Assembly: GCF_001667015.1 (NCBI RefSeq) | Contig: NZ_LZIS01000165.1 | Coordinates: 1 to 54,163 of the forward strand | Reading direction: 5' to 3' | Origin: Mycobacterium sp. E3198 | GTDB taxonomy: Bacteria > Actinomycetota > Actinomycetes > Mycobacteriales > Mycobacteriaceae | Length of the DNA stretch: 54,163 nt | Program-made: the position numbers and the translations under genes | Part shown: positions 1-8,258 of the stretch, piece after piece | How the letters are laid out: every line of letters begins with the position of its first letter | How positions within the stretch are numbered: the stretch's first letter is position 1 | Notes under the pieces: generated by a model | What the model saw: the letters and a program-made list of their open reading frames with translations, nothing else | Told to the model about the DNA's origin: nothing | Databases searched by the model: none

Positions 1-1176
1 GGCCTGCGCCTGCGGGTCCGACCAGTCCGCTTCGCCGGCGTCGCGCACCCGTTTCTCGACCGCGCGCAGGCGCCGCTCCAGCTCGGCGGACCGTTCCCGC
101 GGCACCTTTCCGATCGCGTCCCACTTGTCGGCGATGGACCGCAGCGCCGCGCGCGCCGCGTCGAGGTTGCCGGTGTCGAGCTTTTCCGCCTCGGCCAGCA
201 GCGCCTCCTTGGCGGTGGCGTTGGCCGCGAACTCGGCGTCCTTCTCCGCCGCGGCGGCGTTGCGGGCCGTGAAGAAACGGTCCTGCGCGGCCTTGAAGCG
301 GCGCCACAGCGCGTCGTCGACCTCCCGGGTCGCCCGCCCGGCGGCCTTCCACTCGGTGAGCAGCTTGCGGAATTCCGCGCTGGTGGCGGCCCAGTCGGTC
401 GAATCGGACAACTCTTCGGCGCGCTCGCACAGCCGTTCCTTCGACTGCTTGACCCCCGAGCGCTCCCGGTCCAGATCGGCGAAGTGGGATCCCCGCCGCC
501 GGTTGAACGCGTCCCGCGCGGCCGAATAGCGCTTCCACAACGCGTCGTCGACTTTTCGGTCCAGGCCGCTGATCGTCTTCCACTCGTCGAGGATCGCCCG
601 CAGCCGGTCACCGGCGGCCTTCCATTGTGTGGAGTTGGCGCCGAGGTCCTCGGCCTCGGCGGCCAGCGCCTCCTTGCGGGCGGTCTGGGCGGCCCGGTGC
701 TCCTCCCGTTTCGAGCGGCCCTCGGCGATGGCCGCCTCGGCGTGCTCGAGGAGGCCGGTCAACCGGGCGGACAGCGCATCGACGTCGCCCAGTACCGTCG
801 CGGTCGGCAACGTTTCGGCCAGCGCGGAGGCGTTGGCCCGGATCTTGCGCGCGTCCCCGGTTCCGGAGGCCAGTCGCTCCTCCATCAGGGTGATCTCGGT
901 GCTCAGGTCGTCGAATCGGCGGCCGAAGTGGGCGAAGGCGGCCTCACGATCGCCGGCCTGCCAGGAGCCGATGACCCGCTCGCCGCCGGAGCTGATCAGC
1001 CAGACCGTGCCGTCGTCGTCGACGCGCCCGAACCGGTGCGGGTCACTGGCGGGCTGCGTGGGCAGCGGGTGGGCGGTGGGCCGTGGCCCCGGGCTCATCG
1101 GGCGGGGACCGGGACGCGGTCCCGGGCGCGGCACCGGCCTCGGAGAAGCGGTGCCGCCTGGCTCGTCGGCCGTCAT
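1..1176 (-). CDS. DUF349 domain protein, 3' end outside window (Rv2731-like)
   Basis: Open frame of 392 codons that runs off the left edge without a stop. The H37Rv relative is about 450 aa as I recall, so some 60 residues are missing. The first ~45 residues are Pro/Arg/Gly-rich and low complexity. A predicted alpha-helical, charged body follows, with repeated units of the type W-K-x(2)-G-R ... [11 protein letters not shown], typical of DUF349 repeats. No signal peptide or membrane segment is visible, so it is probably cytoplasmic. The start ATG has GAGAGG directly upstream. DUF349 proteins have no firmly established biochemical role in mycobacteria. The gene is divergent from the membrane-protein gene at 1626. 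Confidence 0.85.
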   Translation of the reverse strand, partial: MTADEPGGTASPRPVPRPGPRPGPRPMSPGPRPTAHPLPTQPASDPHRFGRVDDDGTVWLISSGGERVIGSWQAGDREAAFAHFGRRFDDLSTEITLMEERLASGTGDARKIRANASALAETLPTATVLGDVDALSARLTGLLEHAEAAIAEGRSKREEHRAAQTARKEALAAEAEDLGANSTQWKAAGDRLRAILDEWKTISGLDRKVDDALWKRYSAARDAFNRRRGSHFADLDRERSGVKQSKERLCERAEELSDSTDWAATSAEFRKLLTEWKAAGRATREVDDALWRRFKAAQDRFFTARNAAAAEKDAEFAANATAKEALLAEAEKLDTGNLDAARAALRSIADKWDAIGKVPRERSAELERRLRAVEKRVRDAGEADWSDPQAQA

Positions 1177-1625
1177 CCTCTCGTCACCACCCTTCTTCGC
1201 GCGGACAGTGTCTCGCGCGCCTGCCGCGCGTAGCGGCGCCTCATCAACCGGTTCCCACAGTATTCAAGCAGCTTGTCGGACGCCGCGCGCCTATCAGTTA
1301 TCGGGGCCCGGCCACGGGCCGCGAGATGCATAACAGTTCGATTCCACCGCCGCTTCGCCCATTGGGCGCCGCGGCGCCGCCCGGTACCGTGGCGGAAGCG
1401 AGTGGAGTTTCTGGTGAGATGAGCGAGGTGCGATGCATGCCGCGGGCAGCCGTCGCTCGGCTGTACAACGGTTTGCTGCGGGCGCAGTATTGATGGACCG
1501 TCGGGGCCGCTGAGGCCTGAGCCCGGCGCCGTCGCACTACAGTGGTCGCTGAATTCTGATCGAACAGCGCGTGTACACGTAGCGTCGATGGGAATGCTGC
1601 TCGGGACGCCGGAAAGGGGGTTCGC
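1177..1625. other. Divergent intergenic region, no convincing gene
   Basis: This 449-bp gap separates two divergent genes. On the right side I see a 10-bp palindrome (CGTGTACACG, 1570-1579) directly followed by a -10-like TAGCGT (1580-1585), then GAAAGGGGG before the ATG at 1626. This is a plausible promoter with an operator in its spacer. Reading frames on the minus strand cross into the downstream coding region in antisense and have no family signature, so I call no gene. Confidence 0.4.
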
Positions 1626-2585
1626 ATGACGAAAGTGGATGTCGCGGCGCTGATTGCGTTGTGCGCGGCGTTGGCTTCCGCCGTCGGCGACGTGATCCGG
1701 CAGCGCTCGGCGCAGGAGATCACCGACAAGGAGGTCGGGCACCTCGAGCTGTTCCGGATGTCGTTGCGGGACAAGCGGTGGTGGCTGGGCGGGCTCGCGG
1801 CGATCGTCAACTACAGCCTGCAGGCCGCCGCCCTCGCGTGGGGCTCGGTGGTCATGGTGACCGCGCTGCAGGTGACCGCGCTGCTGTTCGCGCTGCCGAT
1901 CTATGCGCGGCTGACCAACTACCGGGTGACCCGCTGGGAGTGGGTGTGGGCGGTGGTGCTGGCCGCGGCGCTGGCGGTGGTGATCATCGTCGGCGACCCG
2001 CGCTCCGGCCAGGAGCGGGCCTCGCTGTCGACGTGGATGATCGTGGCCGCGGTGATGGGCCCGACGCTGGTGCTGTGTGTGCTGGGAGCCAGGATCTGGA
2101 AGGGCCGTCCGGTGGCGGCGATACTGCTCGCGGTGGTGGCGGGTTCGTCGCTGGCGCTGTTCGCGGTGCTGACGAAGGGCGTCGTCGAGGTGGCCGAACG
2201 GGGACCCGGGAGCGTGGTGCGCATGCCGGAGTTCGTTCCGTGGCTGCTGGTGGCGCTCTGCGGGATGGTTTTCCAGCAGTCCGCCTTCCGCGCGGGCGCG
2301 CTCACCGCGTCCCTGCCGACCATGACCGTGGCGAAGCCGGTGGTGGCGGGCGTCCTCGGGGTCGTCGTGCTCGACGAGACGCTTCGGGCCAGCGGACCGG
2401 CGGCGCTTGCGCTGGTCTCGTCGGTGGCGTTGGTCATCATCGCGACGGTGGCGCTGGCCCGGGGCGAGGCGGCCTCGATGGCGGCCGGGGTCGGGCGGGA
2501 CCTGAGAAACGATTTGCTGTCCGGCGACCCGCCGCCCCAGGAATCCATCCCGGTTTCCCCGGACGCGAGCAAGACGATTACCTAG
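1626..2585 (+). CDS. Multi-pass membrane protein, DMT/EamA-like (Rv2729c-like)
   Basis: 319 residues with about nine or ten hydrophobic segments rich in Ala, Val and Leu, and a polar C-terminal tail from about residue 285. The N-terminal half and the C-terminal half (KPVVAGVLGVVVLDE, residues ~238-252) resemble the two EamA-type repeats of small multidrug/metabolite transporters. Substrate is unknown. GAAAGGGGG lies 5 nt before the start, so this start is well supported. The next gene begins 29 bp downstream on the same strand with its own leaderless-type promoter. Confidence 0.8.
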   Translation: MTKVDVAALIALCAALASAVGDVIRQRSAQEITDKEVGHLELFRMSLRDKRWWLGGLAAIVNYSLQAAALAWGSVVMVTALQVTALLFALPIYARLTNYRVTRWEWVWAVVLAAALAVVIIVGDPRSGQERASLSTWMIVAAVMGPTLVLCVLGARIWKGRPVAAILLAVVAGSSLALFAVLTKGVVEVAERGPGSVVRMPEFVPWLLVALCGMVFQQSAFRAGALTASLPTMTVAKPVVAGVLGVVVLDETLRASGPAALALVSSVALVIIATVALARGEAASMAAGVGRDLRNDLLSGDPPPQESIPVSPDASKTIT

Positions 2586-2602
2586 TCCGGTCCGCGCCCC
2601 GT

Positions 2603-2608
2603 TAGTTT
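2603..2608 (+). promoter_or_regulatory. -10 hexamer TAGTTT, leaderless start
   Basis: TAGTTT ends 6 nt before the GTG start of the dioxygenase-like gene, and no Shine-Dalgarno sequence is present. Transcription would begin at or next to the GTG. Confidence 0.6.
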
Positions 2609-2614
2609 TGTGGC

Positions 2615-3298
2615 GTGCTGAGCGCCATCGCGATCGTTCCGTCCGCGCCGGTGCTCGTTCCCGAGCTCGCCGGCGTGGCCGCCGCCGAGATCGCCGACCT
2701 CACCGCGGCCGTACTCGCGGCCGCGGCCCTGCTGCCGGCGCGCTGGGTGGCAGTCGGAACGGGCGTTGCTGACGACGTGCTGGAGCCCGAGTCCAGCGGT
2801 ACTTTCGCCGGGTTCGGGGCCGATGTTTGGGTCGGGCTGTCGCCGCGGGCCGGCGCCCCCGGCGACCTTCCGGTGTGCGCGCTGCTGGCCGGGTGGGTGC
2901 GGGCGCAGGTGCGGCCCGACGCCGGCGTGCAGGTTCGCGTCTACCGCGGCGACCACGACGCCGACACCGCGTTGGCGCACGGCCGGTCCTTGCGCGCGGA
3001 GCTGGACCGGGCCCCGGACCCGATCGGTGTGCTCGTCGTGGCCGACGGCGCGAACACCCTGACGCCCGCCGCGCCCGGCGGTCACCATCCGGGCGACGCC
3101 GCCGCGCAAGCCACCCTGGACGATGCGCTGGCCGACGGCGACGTCGGCGCCCTGGCCGAGCTGCCGCCGCAGATCCTCGGGCGGGTCGCGTTTCAGGTGC
3201 TCGCCGGCCTGGCCGGGCCGGGGCCCCGATCGGCCAAGGAGCTCTACCGCGGAGCGCCCTTCGGCGTGGGCTACTTCGCCGGCGCCTGGCAACCATGA
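2615..3298 (+). CDS. Class III extradiol dioxygenase-like protein (Rv2728c-like)
   Basis: 227 residues beginning [20 protein letters not shown]. This is the N-terminal signature I recall for actinobacterial proteins annotated as class III extradiol ring-cleavage dioxygenase family. It contains a few His/Asp residues ([10 protein letters not shown] near residue 155) but I cannot identify a complete metal site, so enzymatic activity is unproven. The GTG start has no Shine-Dalgarno but sits 6 nt after TAGTTT. The stop overlaps the ATG of miaA (ATGA), so the two are probably translationally coupled. The position next to miaA is conserved in mycobacteria. Confidence 0.75.
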   Translation: MLSAIAIVPSAPVLVPELAGVAAAEIADLTAAVLAAAALLPARWVAVGTGVADDVLEPESSGTFAGFGADVWVGLSPRAGAPGDLPVCALLAGWVRAQVRPDAGVQVRVYRGDHDADTALAHGRSLRAELDRAPDPIGVLVVADGANTLTPAAPGGHHPGDAAAQATLDDALADGDVGALAELPPQILGRVAFQVLAGLAGPGPRSAKELYRGAPFGVGYFAGAWQP

Positions 3299-4209
3299 GA
3301 CCGATCGCGATCATCGGGCCCACCGGCACGGGCAAGTCGGAGCTGGCGCTCGATCTCGCCGCGGCGCTGGGCGGGGAGATCGTCAACGCCGACGCGATGC
3401 AGCTGTATCGCGGGATGGACATCGGCACCGCCAAGCTGCCCGTCGAGGCGCGCCGCGGCATCCCCCATCATCAGCTCGACGTGCTCGACGTCACCGAGAC
3501 GGCCAGCGTCGCCCGCTATCAGCAGGCCGCCGCGGCGGACGTCGAGGCGAGCGCGGCCCGCGGCGCGGTGCCGGTGGTCGTCGGCGGCTCGATGCTCTAC
3601 CTCCAGTCCCTGCTCGACGACTGGTCGTTTCCCGCGACCGACCCCGCGGTGCGCGCCCGCTGGGAGCGGCGGCTTGCCGAGGTCGGGGTGGGCCGGCTGC
3701 ACGCAGAGCTGGCCCGGCGCGACCCGGCGGCGGCCGCGGCGATCCGGCCGACCGACGGCCGGCGCACGGTGCGCGCGCTGGAGGTCGTCGAGCTCACCGG
3801 GCAGCCGTTCGCCACGTCGGCGCCCCGCATCGGCGCCCCGCGCTGGGACGCCGCCATCATCGGATTGGACTGCGACACCACGATTCTCGACGAGCGGTTG
3901 GCCCGGCGCACCGACGCGATGTTCGATCGGGGCCTGGTCGACGAGGTGCGCGGGCTGCTGGGTGAAGGGCTGCGCGACGGGGTCACCGCCTCGCGCGCCC
4001 TGGGCTACGCGCAGGTGCTGGCCGCGCTCGACGCGGGCGGCTCACCGGATCGGCTGCGCGACGCGCGCGAGCAGACGTACGTGGGCACCCGGCGCTACGT
4101 GCGACGGCAACGGTCGTGGTTCCGCCGCGATCACCGGGTGCACTGGCTGGACGCCGATGCCACCGGGCTCGTCGACGCCGCACTGCGAGCGTGGCGGCAA
4201 GTACCCTGA
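3295..4209 (+). CDS. miaA: tRNA dimethylallyltransferase MiaA
   Basis: 304 residues. Transfers a dimethylallyl group to N6 of A37 in tRNAs that read UNN codons. The P-loop GPTGTGKS is at residues 8-15, and the [15 protein letters not shown] segment with the catalytic Asp33 is at 33-47. Further on are the substrate-channel motif [14 protein letters not shown] and the C-terminal [15 protein letters not shown] segment that contacts tRNA. Length is normal for actinobacterial MiaA. The ATG lies inside the stop of the upstream gene (ATGA). dapF starts 4 bp after the stop but appears to have its own promoter. Confidence 0.97.
   Translation: MRPIAIIGPTGTGKSELALDLAAALGGEIVNADAMQLYRGMDIGTAKLPVEARRGIPHHQLDVLDVTETASVARYQQAAAADVEASAARGAVPVVVGGSMLYLQSLLDDWSFPATDPAVRARWERRLAEVGVGRLHAELARRDPAAAAAIRPTDGRRTVRALEVVELTGQPFATSAPRIGAPRWDAAIIGLDCDTTILDERLARRTDAMFDRGLVDEVRGLLGEGLRDGVTASRALGYAQVLAALDAGGSPDRLRDAREQTYVGTRRYVRRQRSWFRRDHRVHWLDADATGLVDAALRAWRQVP
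4202..4207 (+). promoter_or_regulatory. -10 hexamer TACCCT for dapF, inside miaA 3' end
   Basis: TACCCT ends 6 nt before the dapF GTG and overlaps the last codons of miaA. This gives dapF a likely leaderless transcript independent of miaA. Confidence 0.6.
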
Positions 4210-4213
4210 ACTG

Positions 4214-5086
4214 GTGATCTTCGCCAAGGGCCACGGCACGCAGAACGACTTCGTGCTGCTGCCCGACCTCGACGCCGGGCTGACGCTGACCGCGGCCCGG
4301 GTGGCCGCGCTGTGCGACCGGCGCCGCGGCCTGGGCGCCGACGGGGTGCTGCGGATCACCACCGCGGGCGCCGCCGTGCGGGCGGGGGTGCTCGAACGCC
4401 TGCCCGACGGCGTCGGCGCGGGCGACTGGTACATGGACTACCGCAACGCCGACGGGTCCACCGCGCAGATGTGCGGCAACGGCGTGCGGGTCTTCGCGCA
4501 CTACCTGCGGGCGGCCGGCCTGGAATCGCGCGACGAGTTCGTCGTCGGGTCGCTGGCCGGCCCGCGGCCGGTCACCCTGCACCACACCGGCGCGACCGAC
4601 GCCGACGTCACCGTCGACATGGGCAAGGCCAACCGGATCGGCGAAGGGGAGGCCACGATCGGCGGCAGGCGGTTCACCGGCCTGGCGGTCGACGTCGGCA
4701 ATCCCCACCTGGCCTGCGTCGACCCCCGGCTGGACGCCGGGGGGCTGGCGGCCCTGGACGTGGGAGCGCCCGTGCAGTTCGACCGCGCCCAGTTCCCGGA
4801 CGGCGTCAACGTCGAGGTGCTCACTGCCCCGGTCGGGGGAATGGTCCGGATGCGGGTCCACGAGCGCGGCGTCGGCGAGACCCGCTCGTGCGGCACCGGA
4901 ACGGTCGCGGCGGCAGTCGCCGCGCTGGCCGACGGCGGGGCCGACACCGGGACGCTGGCCGTGCGGGTGCCAGGCGGCGACGTCGTGGTGACCATCACCG
5001 ACGCCACGAGCTACTTGCGGGGACCGTCGGTGCTGGTGGCCCGCGGCGAGATCAGCGAGGAATGGTGGCACGCCCAGGAGCGTTAA
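4214..5086 (+). CDS. dapF: Diaminopimelate epimerase DapF
   Basis: 290 residues. Interconverts LL- and meso-diaminopimelate for lysine and peptidoglycan synthesis. The two active-site cysteines are Cys87 in AQMCGNGVR and Cys226 in RSCGTGTVA, the same numbering I recall for the M. tuberculosis enzyme. The start is GTG ([12 protein letters not shown]), which gives the usual length. No Shine-Dalgarno is present, and a TANNNT hexamer precedes it. The stop codon is part of a hairpin (5084-5109). Confidence 0.97.
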   Translation: MIFAKGHGTQNDFVLLPDLDAGLTLTAARVAALCDRRRGLGADGVLRITTAGAAVRAGVLERLPDGVGAGDWYMDYRNADGSTAQMCGNGVRVFAHYLRAAGLESRDEFVVGSLAGPRPVTLHHTGATDADVTVDMGKANRIGEGEATIGGRRFTGLAVDVGNPHLACVDPRLDAGGLAALDVGAPVQFDRAQFPDGVNVEVLTAPVGGMVRMRVHERGVGETRSCGTGTVAAAVAALADGGADTGTLAVRVPGGDVVVTITDATSYLRGPSVLVARGEISEEWWHAQER

Positions 5087-5109
5087 ATCAGGTGCGCTGC
5101 ACCGATTTA
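5084..5109 (+). terminator. Hairpin at the dapF stop codon
   Basis: TAAATC pairs with GATTTA and GGTGC with GCACC. This gives an 11-bp stem with one bulged A and a GCT loop, and it starts at the dapF TAA. There is no U-tract, as is common for mycobacterial terminators. It may separate dapF from hflX, which begins 23 bp further on. Confidence 0.45.
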
Positions 5110-5132
5110 GCGTGCACTATTGCTAATTGCCT

Positions 5133-6560
5133 ATGACACACCCCGAAACCCCCTTTCACGATCAGCCGGATCTCGAGCCCAGTGCGGGCGAACTCGCCCT
5201 CGAAGACCGATCGGCGCTGCGCCGGGTCGCCGGGCTGTCCACCGAACTCGCCGACGTCTCCGAGGTCGAGTACCGCCAGCTGCGTTTGGAGCGCGTGGTG
5301 CTGGTGGGCGTGTGGACCGAGGGCAGCGCCGCCGACAACCAGGCCAGCATGGCCGAACTCGCGGCCCTCGCCGAGACCGCCGGTTCGCAGGTGCTCGAGG
5401 GGCTGATCCAGCGCCGCGACCGGCCCGACCCGTCGACCTACATCGGCTCCGGCAAGGCCGCCGAGCTGCGCGAGGTGGTCCTGGCCACCGGCGCCGACAC
5501 GGTCATCTGCGACGGGGAGCTATCCCCGGCGCAGCTGACCGCGCTGGAGAAGGCCGTCAAGGTCAAGGTCATCGACCGCACCGCGCTGATCCTGGACATC
5601 TTCGCCCAGCACGCCACCAGCCGGGAGGGCAAAGCGCAGGTGTCGCTGGCCCAGATGGAGTACATGCTGCCCCGGCTGCGCGGCTGGGGCGAGTCGATGT
5701 CGCGGCAGGCCGGCGGCCGCGCCGGCGGCAGCGGCGGTGGTGTGGGCCTGCGCGGTCCCGGTGAGACCAAGATCGAGACCGACCGTCGTCGCATCCGGGA
5801 GCGGATGGCCAAGCTGCGCCGCGAGATCAAGGACATGAAGCAGGCCCGCGACACCCAGCGCAGCCGCCGGCTGCACAGCGACGTCCCGTCGATCGCCATC
5901 GTCGGCTACACCAACGCGGGCAAATCCAGCCTGCTCAACGCGCTGACCGGGGCCGGGGTGCTGGTGCAGGACGCGTTGTTCGCCACCCTGGAACCCACCA
6001 CCCGCCGCGCCGAACTCGCCGACGGCCGACCGGCCGTCCTCACCGACACCGTCGGCTTCGTCCGGCACCTACCCACCCAGCTGGTCGAGGCGTTCCGCTC
6101 CACGCTGGAGGAGGTCGTCGACGCCGACCTGCTGGTGCACGTGGTCGACGGCGCCGACGCCACTCCGATGGCCCAGATCAACGCGGTCCGCCGGGTGGTC
6201 TCCGAGGTGATCGCGGACCATGACGGCGCCCCGCCGCCCGAGCTCCTGGTGGTCAACAAGGTCGACGCCGCCAGCGACCTGACGCTGGCCAAGCTTCGGC
6301 ACGGGCTGCCCGGCGCGGTGTTCGTCTCCGCGCACACCGGCGACGGCATCGACGAGCTGCGCCGGCGGATGACCGAGCTGGCCGCACCGACCGACACCGC
6401 CGTCGACGTGGTGATCCCGTACGACCGCGGCGACCTGGTCGCCCGGCTACACGCCGGCGGGCGCGTCCAACAGGAGGAGCACAACGCCGACGGCACCCGC
6501 ATCCGGGCGCGCGTCCCGGTGGCGCTGGCGGCCAGCCTGCGCGAGTTCGCCGCCCCCTAG
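5133..6560 (+). CDS. hflX: Ribosome-associated GTPase HflX
   Basis: 475 residues. The N-terminal HflX domain (about 55-215) contains the SREGKAQVSLAQMEYMLPRL segment. A Gly-rich linker follows, leading into GLRGPGETKIETDRR and a coiled-coil stretch. The Ras-like G domain starts at about 253, with G1 GYTNAGKSS (258-266), G3 DTVGF and G4 NKVD. HflX splits stalled or heat-damaged ribosomes; in mycobacteria it has been linked to macrolide tolerance and hypoxia. I chose ATG 5133. An in-frame TTG two codons upstream is possible. No clear Shine-Dalgarno. Confidence 0.95.
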   Translation: MTHPETPFHDQPDLEPSAGELALEDRSALRRVAGLSTELADVSEVEYRQLRLERVVLVGVWTEGSAADNQASMAELAALAETAGSQVLEGLIQRRDRPDPSTYIGSGKAAELREVVLATGADTVICDGELSPAQLTALEKAVKVKVIDRTALILDIFAQHATSREGKAQVSLAQMEYMLPRLRGWGESMSRQAGGRAGGSGGGVGLRGPGETKIETDRRRIRERMAKLRREIKDMKQARDTQRSRRLHSDVPSIAIVGYTNAGKSSLLNALTGAGVLVQDALFATLEPTTRRAELADGRPAVLTDTVGFVRHLPTQLVEAFRSTLEEVVDADLLVHVVDGADATPMAQINAVRRVVSEVIADHDGAPPPELLVVNKVDAASDLTLAKLRHGLPGAVFVSAHTGDGIDELRRRMTELAAPTDTAVDVVIPYDRGDLVARLHAGGRVQQEEHNADGTRIRARVPVALAASLREFAAP

Positions 6561-6584
6561 CCCGGCCCGGCCCGCCGACTGCCG

Positions 6585-6602
6585 ACCAACCGGCTGGTTG
6601 GT
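6585..6602. promoter_or_regulatory. TetR-type operator palindrome upstream of fadE20
   Basis: A perfect inverted repeat, ACCAACC-GGCT-GGTTGGT, abuts a TATATG/TATGTT -10-like sequence (6603-6609). The symmetry and placement fit a TetR-family repressor of fatty-acid genes blocking RNA polymerase. The regulator is not in this window. Confidence 0.6.
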
Positions 6603-6653
6603 ATATGTTTGGGCGGCAGAGTCCCATTCGCCGAGGGTCAGCGGAGGTTATCC

Positions 6654-7814
6654 ATGAGCGGCGCAGTCAAGTACCAGCGCACTCTTTTCGAGCCGGAGCA
6701 CGAATTGTTCCGCGAGTCCTACCGCGGCTTCCTGGACCGGCACGTGGCGCCGTACCACGACGAGTGGGAGAAGGCCAAGATCGTCGACCGCGGCGTGTGG
6801 CTGGAGGCCGGCAAGCAGGGCTTCCTGGGCATGGCGGTGCCCGAGGAGTACGGCGGTGGCGGCAACCCCGACTTCCGCTACAACACGATCATCACCGAGG
6901 AGACCACCCGTGGCCGGTACAGCGGGATCGGCTTCGGCCTGCACAACGACATCATCGCGCCGTACCTGCTGTCGTTGGCCAACGACGAGCAGAAGCAGCG
7001 CTGGTTGCCCAAGTTCTGCAGCGGGGAGATCATCACCGCGATCGCGATGACCGAACCGGGCACCGGCAGCGATCTGCAGGGCATCAAGACGCGCGCGGTC
7101 AAGCAGGGTGATCATTACGTCCTCAACGGCGCAAAGACGTTCATCACCAACGGGATCAACTCCGACTTGGTCATCGTGGTCGCCCAGACGGATCCGGACA
7201 AAGGCGCTCAAGGCTTCTCGCTGCTGGTGGTCGAACGCGGCATGGACGGCTTCGAACGCGGCCGCCACTTGAACAAGATCGGCCTGGACGCGCAGGACAC
7301 GGCCGAGCTGTCGTTCACCGACGTGCACGTTCCGGCCGAAAACCTGCTGGGCGAGGAGGGCATGGGGTTCATCTACCTGATGCAGAACCTGCCGCAGGAG
7401 CGGATCTCGATCGCGATCATGGCCGCAGCGGCGATGGAAGACGTGCTGGACCAGACCCTGCAATATGCGAAGGAGCGCAAGGCCTTCGGCAAGCCGATCG
7501 GCAGCTTCCAGAACAGCCGCTTCGTCCTCGCCGAACTGGCCACCGAGGCCACCGTGGTGCGGATGATGGTCGACGAGTTCGTGCGCCTGCACCTTGACCA
7601 CAAGCTGACCGCCGAGCAGGCCGCCATGGCCAAGTGGTACTCCTCCGAAAAGCAGGTGCACCTGATCGACCGGTGCCTGCAGCTGCACGGCGGCTACGGC
7701 TACATGCGCGAATACCCCGTCGCCCGAGCCTATCTCGACGCCCGGGTGCAGACGATCTACGGCGGCACCACCGAGATCATGAAAGAGATCATCGGCCGCA
7801 GCCTCGGCGTCTAG
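6654..7814 (+). CDS. fadE20: Acyl-CoA dehydrogenase FadE20
   Basis: 386 residues, the length I recall for FadE20. Domains in order are the N-terminal helical domain (FEPEHELFRESYRGFLDRHVAP), the beta domain with MTEPGTGSDLQGI and the C-terminal helical domain. The likely catalytic base is Glu249 in NLPQERISIAI, the position used by long-chain and isovaleryl-type enzymes, followed by the flavin-binding QLHGGYGYMREYPVAR and YGGTTEIMKEIIGRSLG. It should oxidise acyl-CoA to the 2-enoyl-CoA using FAD; chain length cannot be read from sequence. The ATG has GCGGAGG 7 nt upstream. An upstream in-frame extension to 6609 lacks family similarity. Confidence 0.95.
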   Translation: MSGAVKYQRTLFEPEHELFRESYRGFLDRHVAPYHDEWEKAKIVDRGVWLEAGKQGFLGMAVPEEYGGGGNPDFRYNTIITEETTRGRYSGIGFGLHNDIIAPYLLSLANDEQKQRWLPKFCSGEIITAIAMTEPGTGSDLQGIKTRAVKQGDHYVLNGAKTFITNGINSDLVIVVAQTDPDKGAQGFSLLVVERGMDGFERGRHLNKIGLDAQDTAELSFTDVHVPAENLLGEEGMGFIYLMQNLPQERISIAIMAAAAMEDVLDQTLQYAKERKAFGKPIGSFQNSRFVLAELATEATVVRMMVDEFVRLHLDHKLTAEQAAMAKWYSSEKQVHLIDRCLQLHGGYGYMREYPVARAYLDARVQTIYGGTTEIMKEIIGRSLGV

Positions 7815-8258
7815 GAATCATGTTGCGGCGCAACGCAATCGCGGATTCCCAAGCCGACAACACGCCGCGACACGCGCCCCGGCGGCTAGCTAGCCCGCCA
7901 AATAATGAATGGCCTAATCGGTCATTTCGTCGGGTAGTTCGCTGAGGAGCTAACGGCTTCGCGTACCGTCGGCGCATGTGTTTGGCGTATATCGACTGCG
8001 TAGTCACACATCGCCACGCCGGCGATCGCGGCGCAGGTGAGCGGGGTCGATTGCAATCCGTGCGCGTTCCGGCATCATTTCGACATCGGCGCGGTCTCCG
8101 TTTCCGTACTATTTCCAATTTGACTTCGCATTGCATGTCGGCCGGGGCAAAGTTGTGCGAGTCCGGCGATAATGCGGTTCGTCACGGGATTGGGTGCGGT
8201 CATGGCCGGGGATAGGGGGCTATCCATCGGAGGCTTGGTGAGCGGGCGGAGAGGTCGA
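7815..8258. other. Intergenic region; TerC-family gene missing relative to H37Rv
   Basis: I find no coding region in these 444 bp. In H37Rv a TerC-type gene (Rv2723) and a small gene (Rv2722) lie here as I recall. The stretch is less GC-rich than its flanks and has two palindromes just after fadE20: GTTGCG-G-CGCAAC (7822-7834) and the near-palindrome GGCGGCTAGCTAGCCCGCC (7881-7899). Either could be a terminator or binding site. Confidence 0.5.

Noticed and set aside
1298..1810. Minus-strand frame overlapping the start of the membrane protein gene (possible Rv2730 counterpart)
   Set aside because: Overlaps a well-supported gene in antisense, shows no domain and no ribosome site.
6585..6602. 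KstR or KstR2 operator upstream of fadE20
   Set aside because: The palindrome lacks the AACAAG/CAAG half-sites of those regulators as I know them; only a generic TetR-type call is made.
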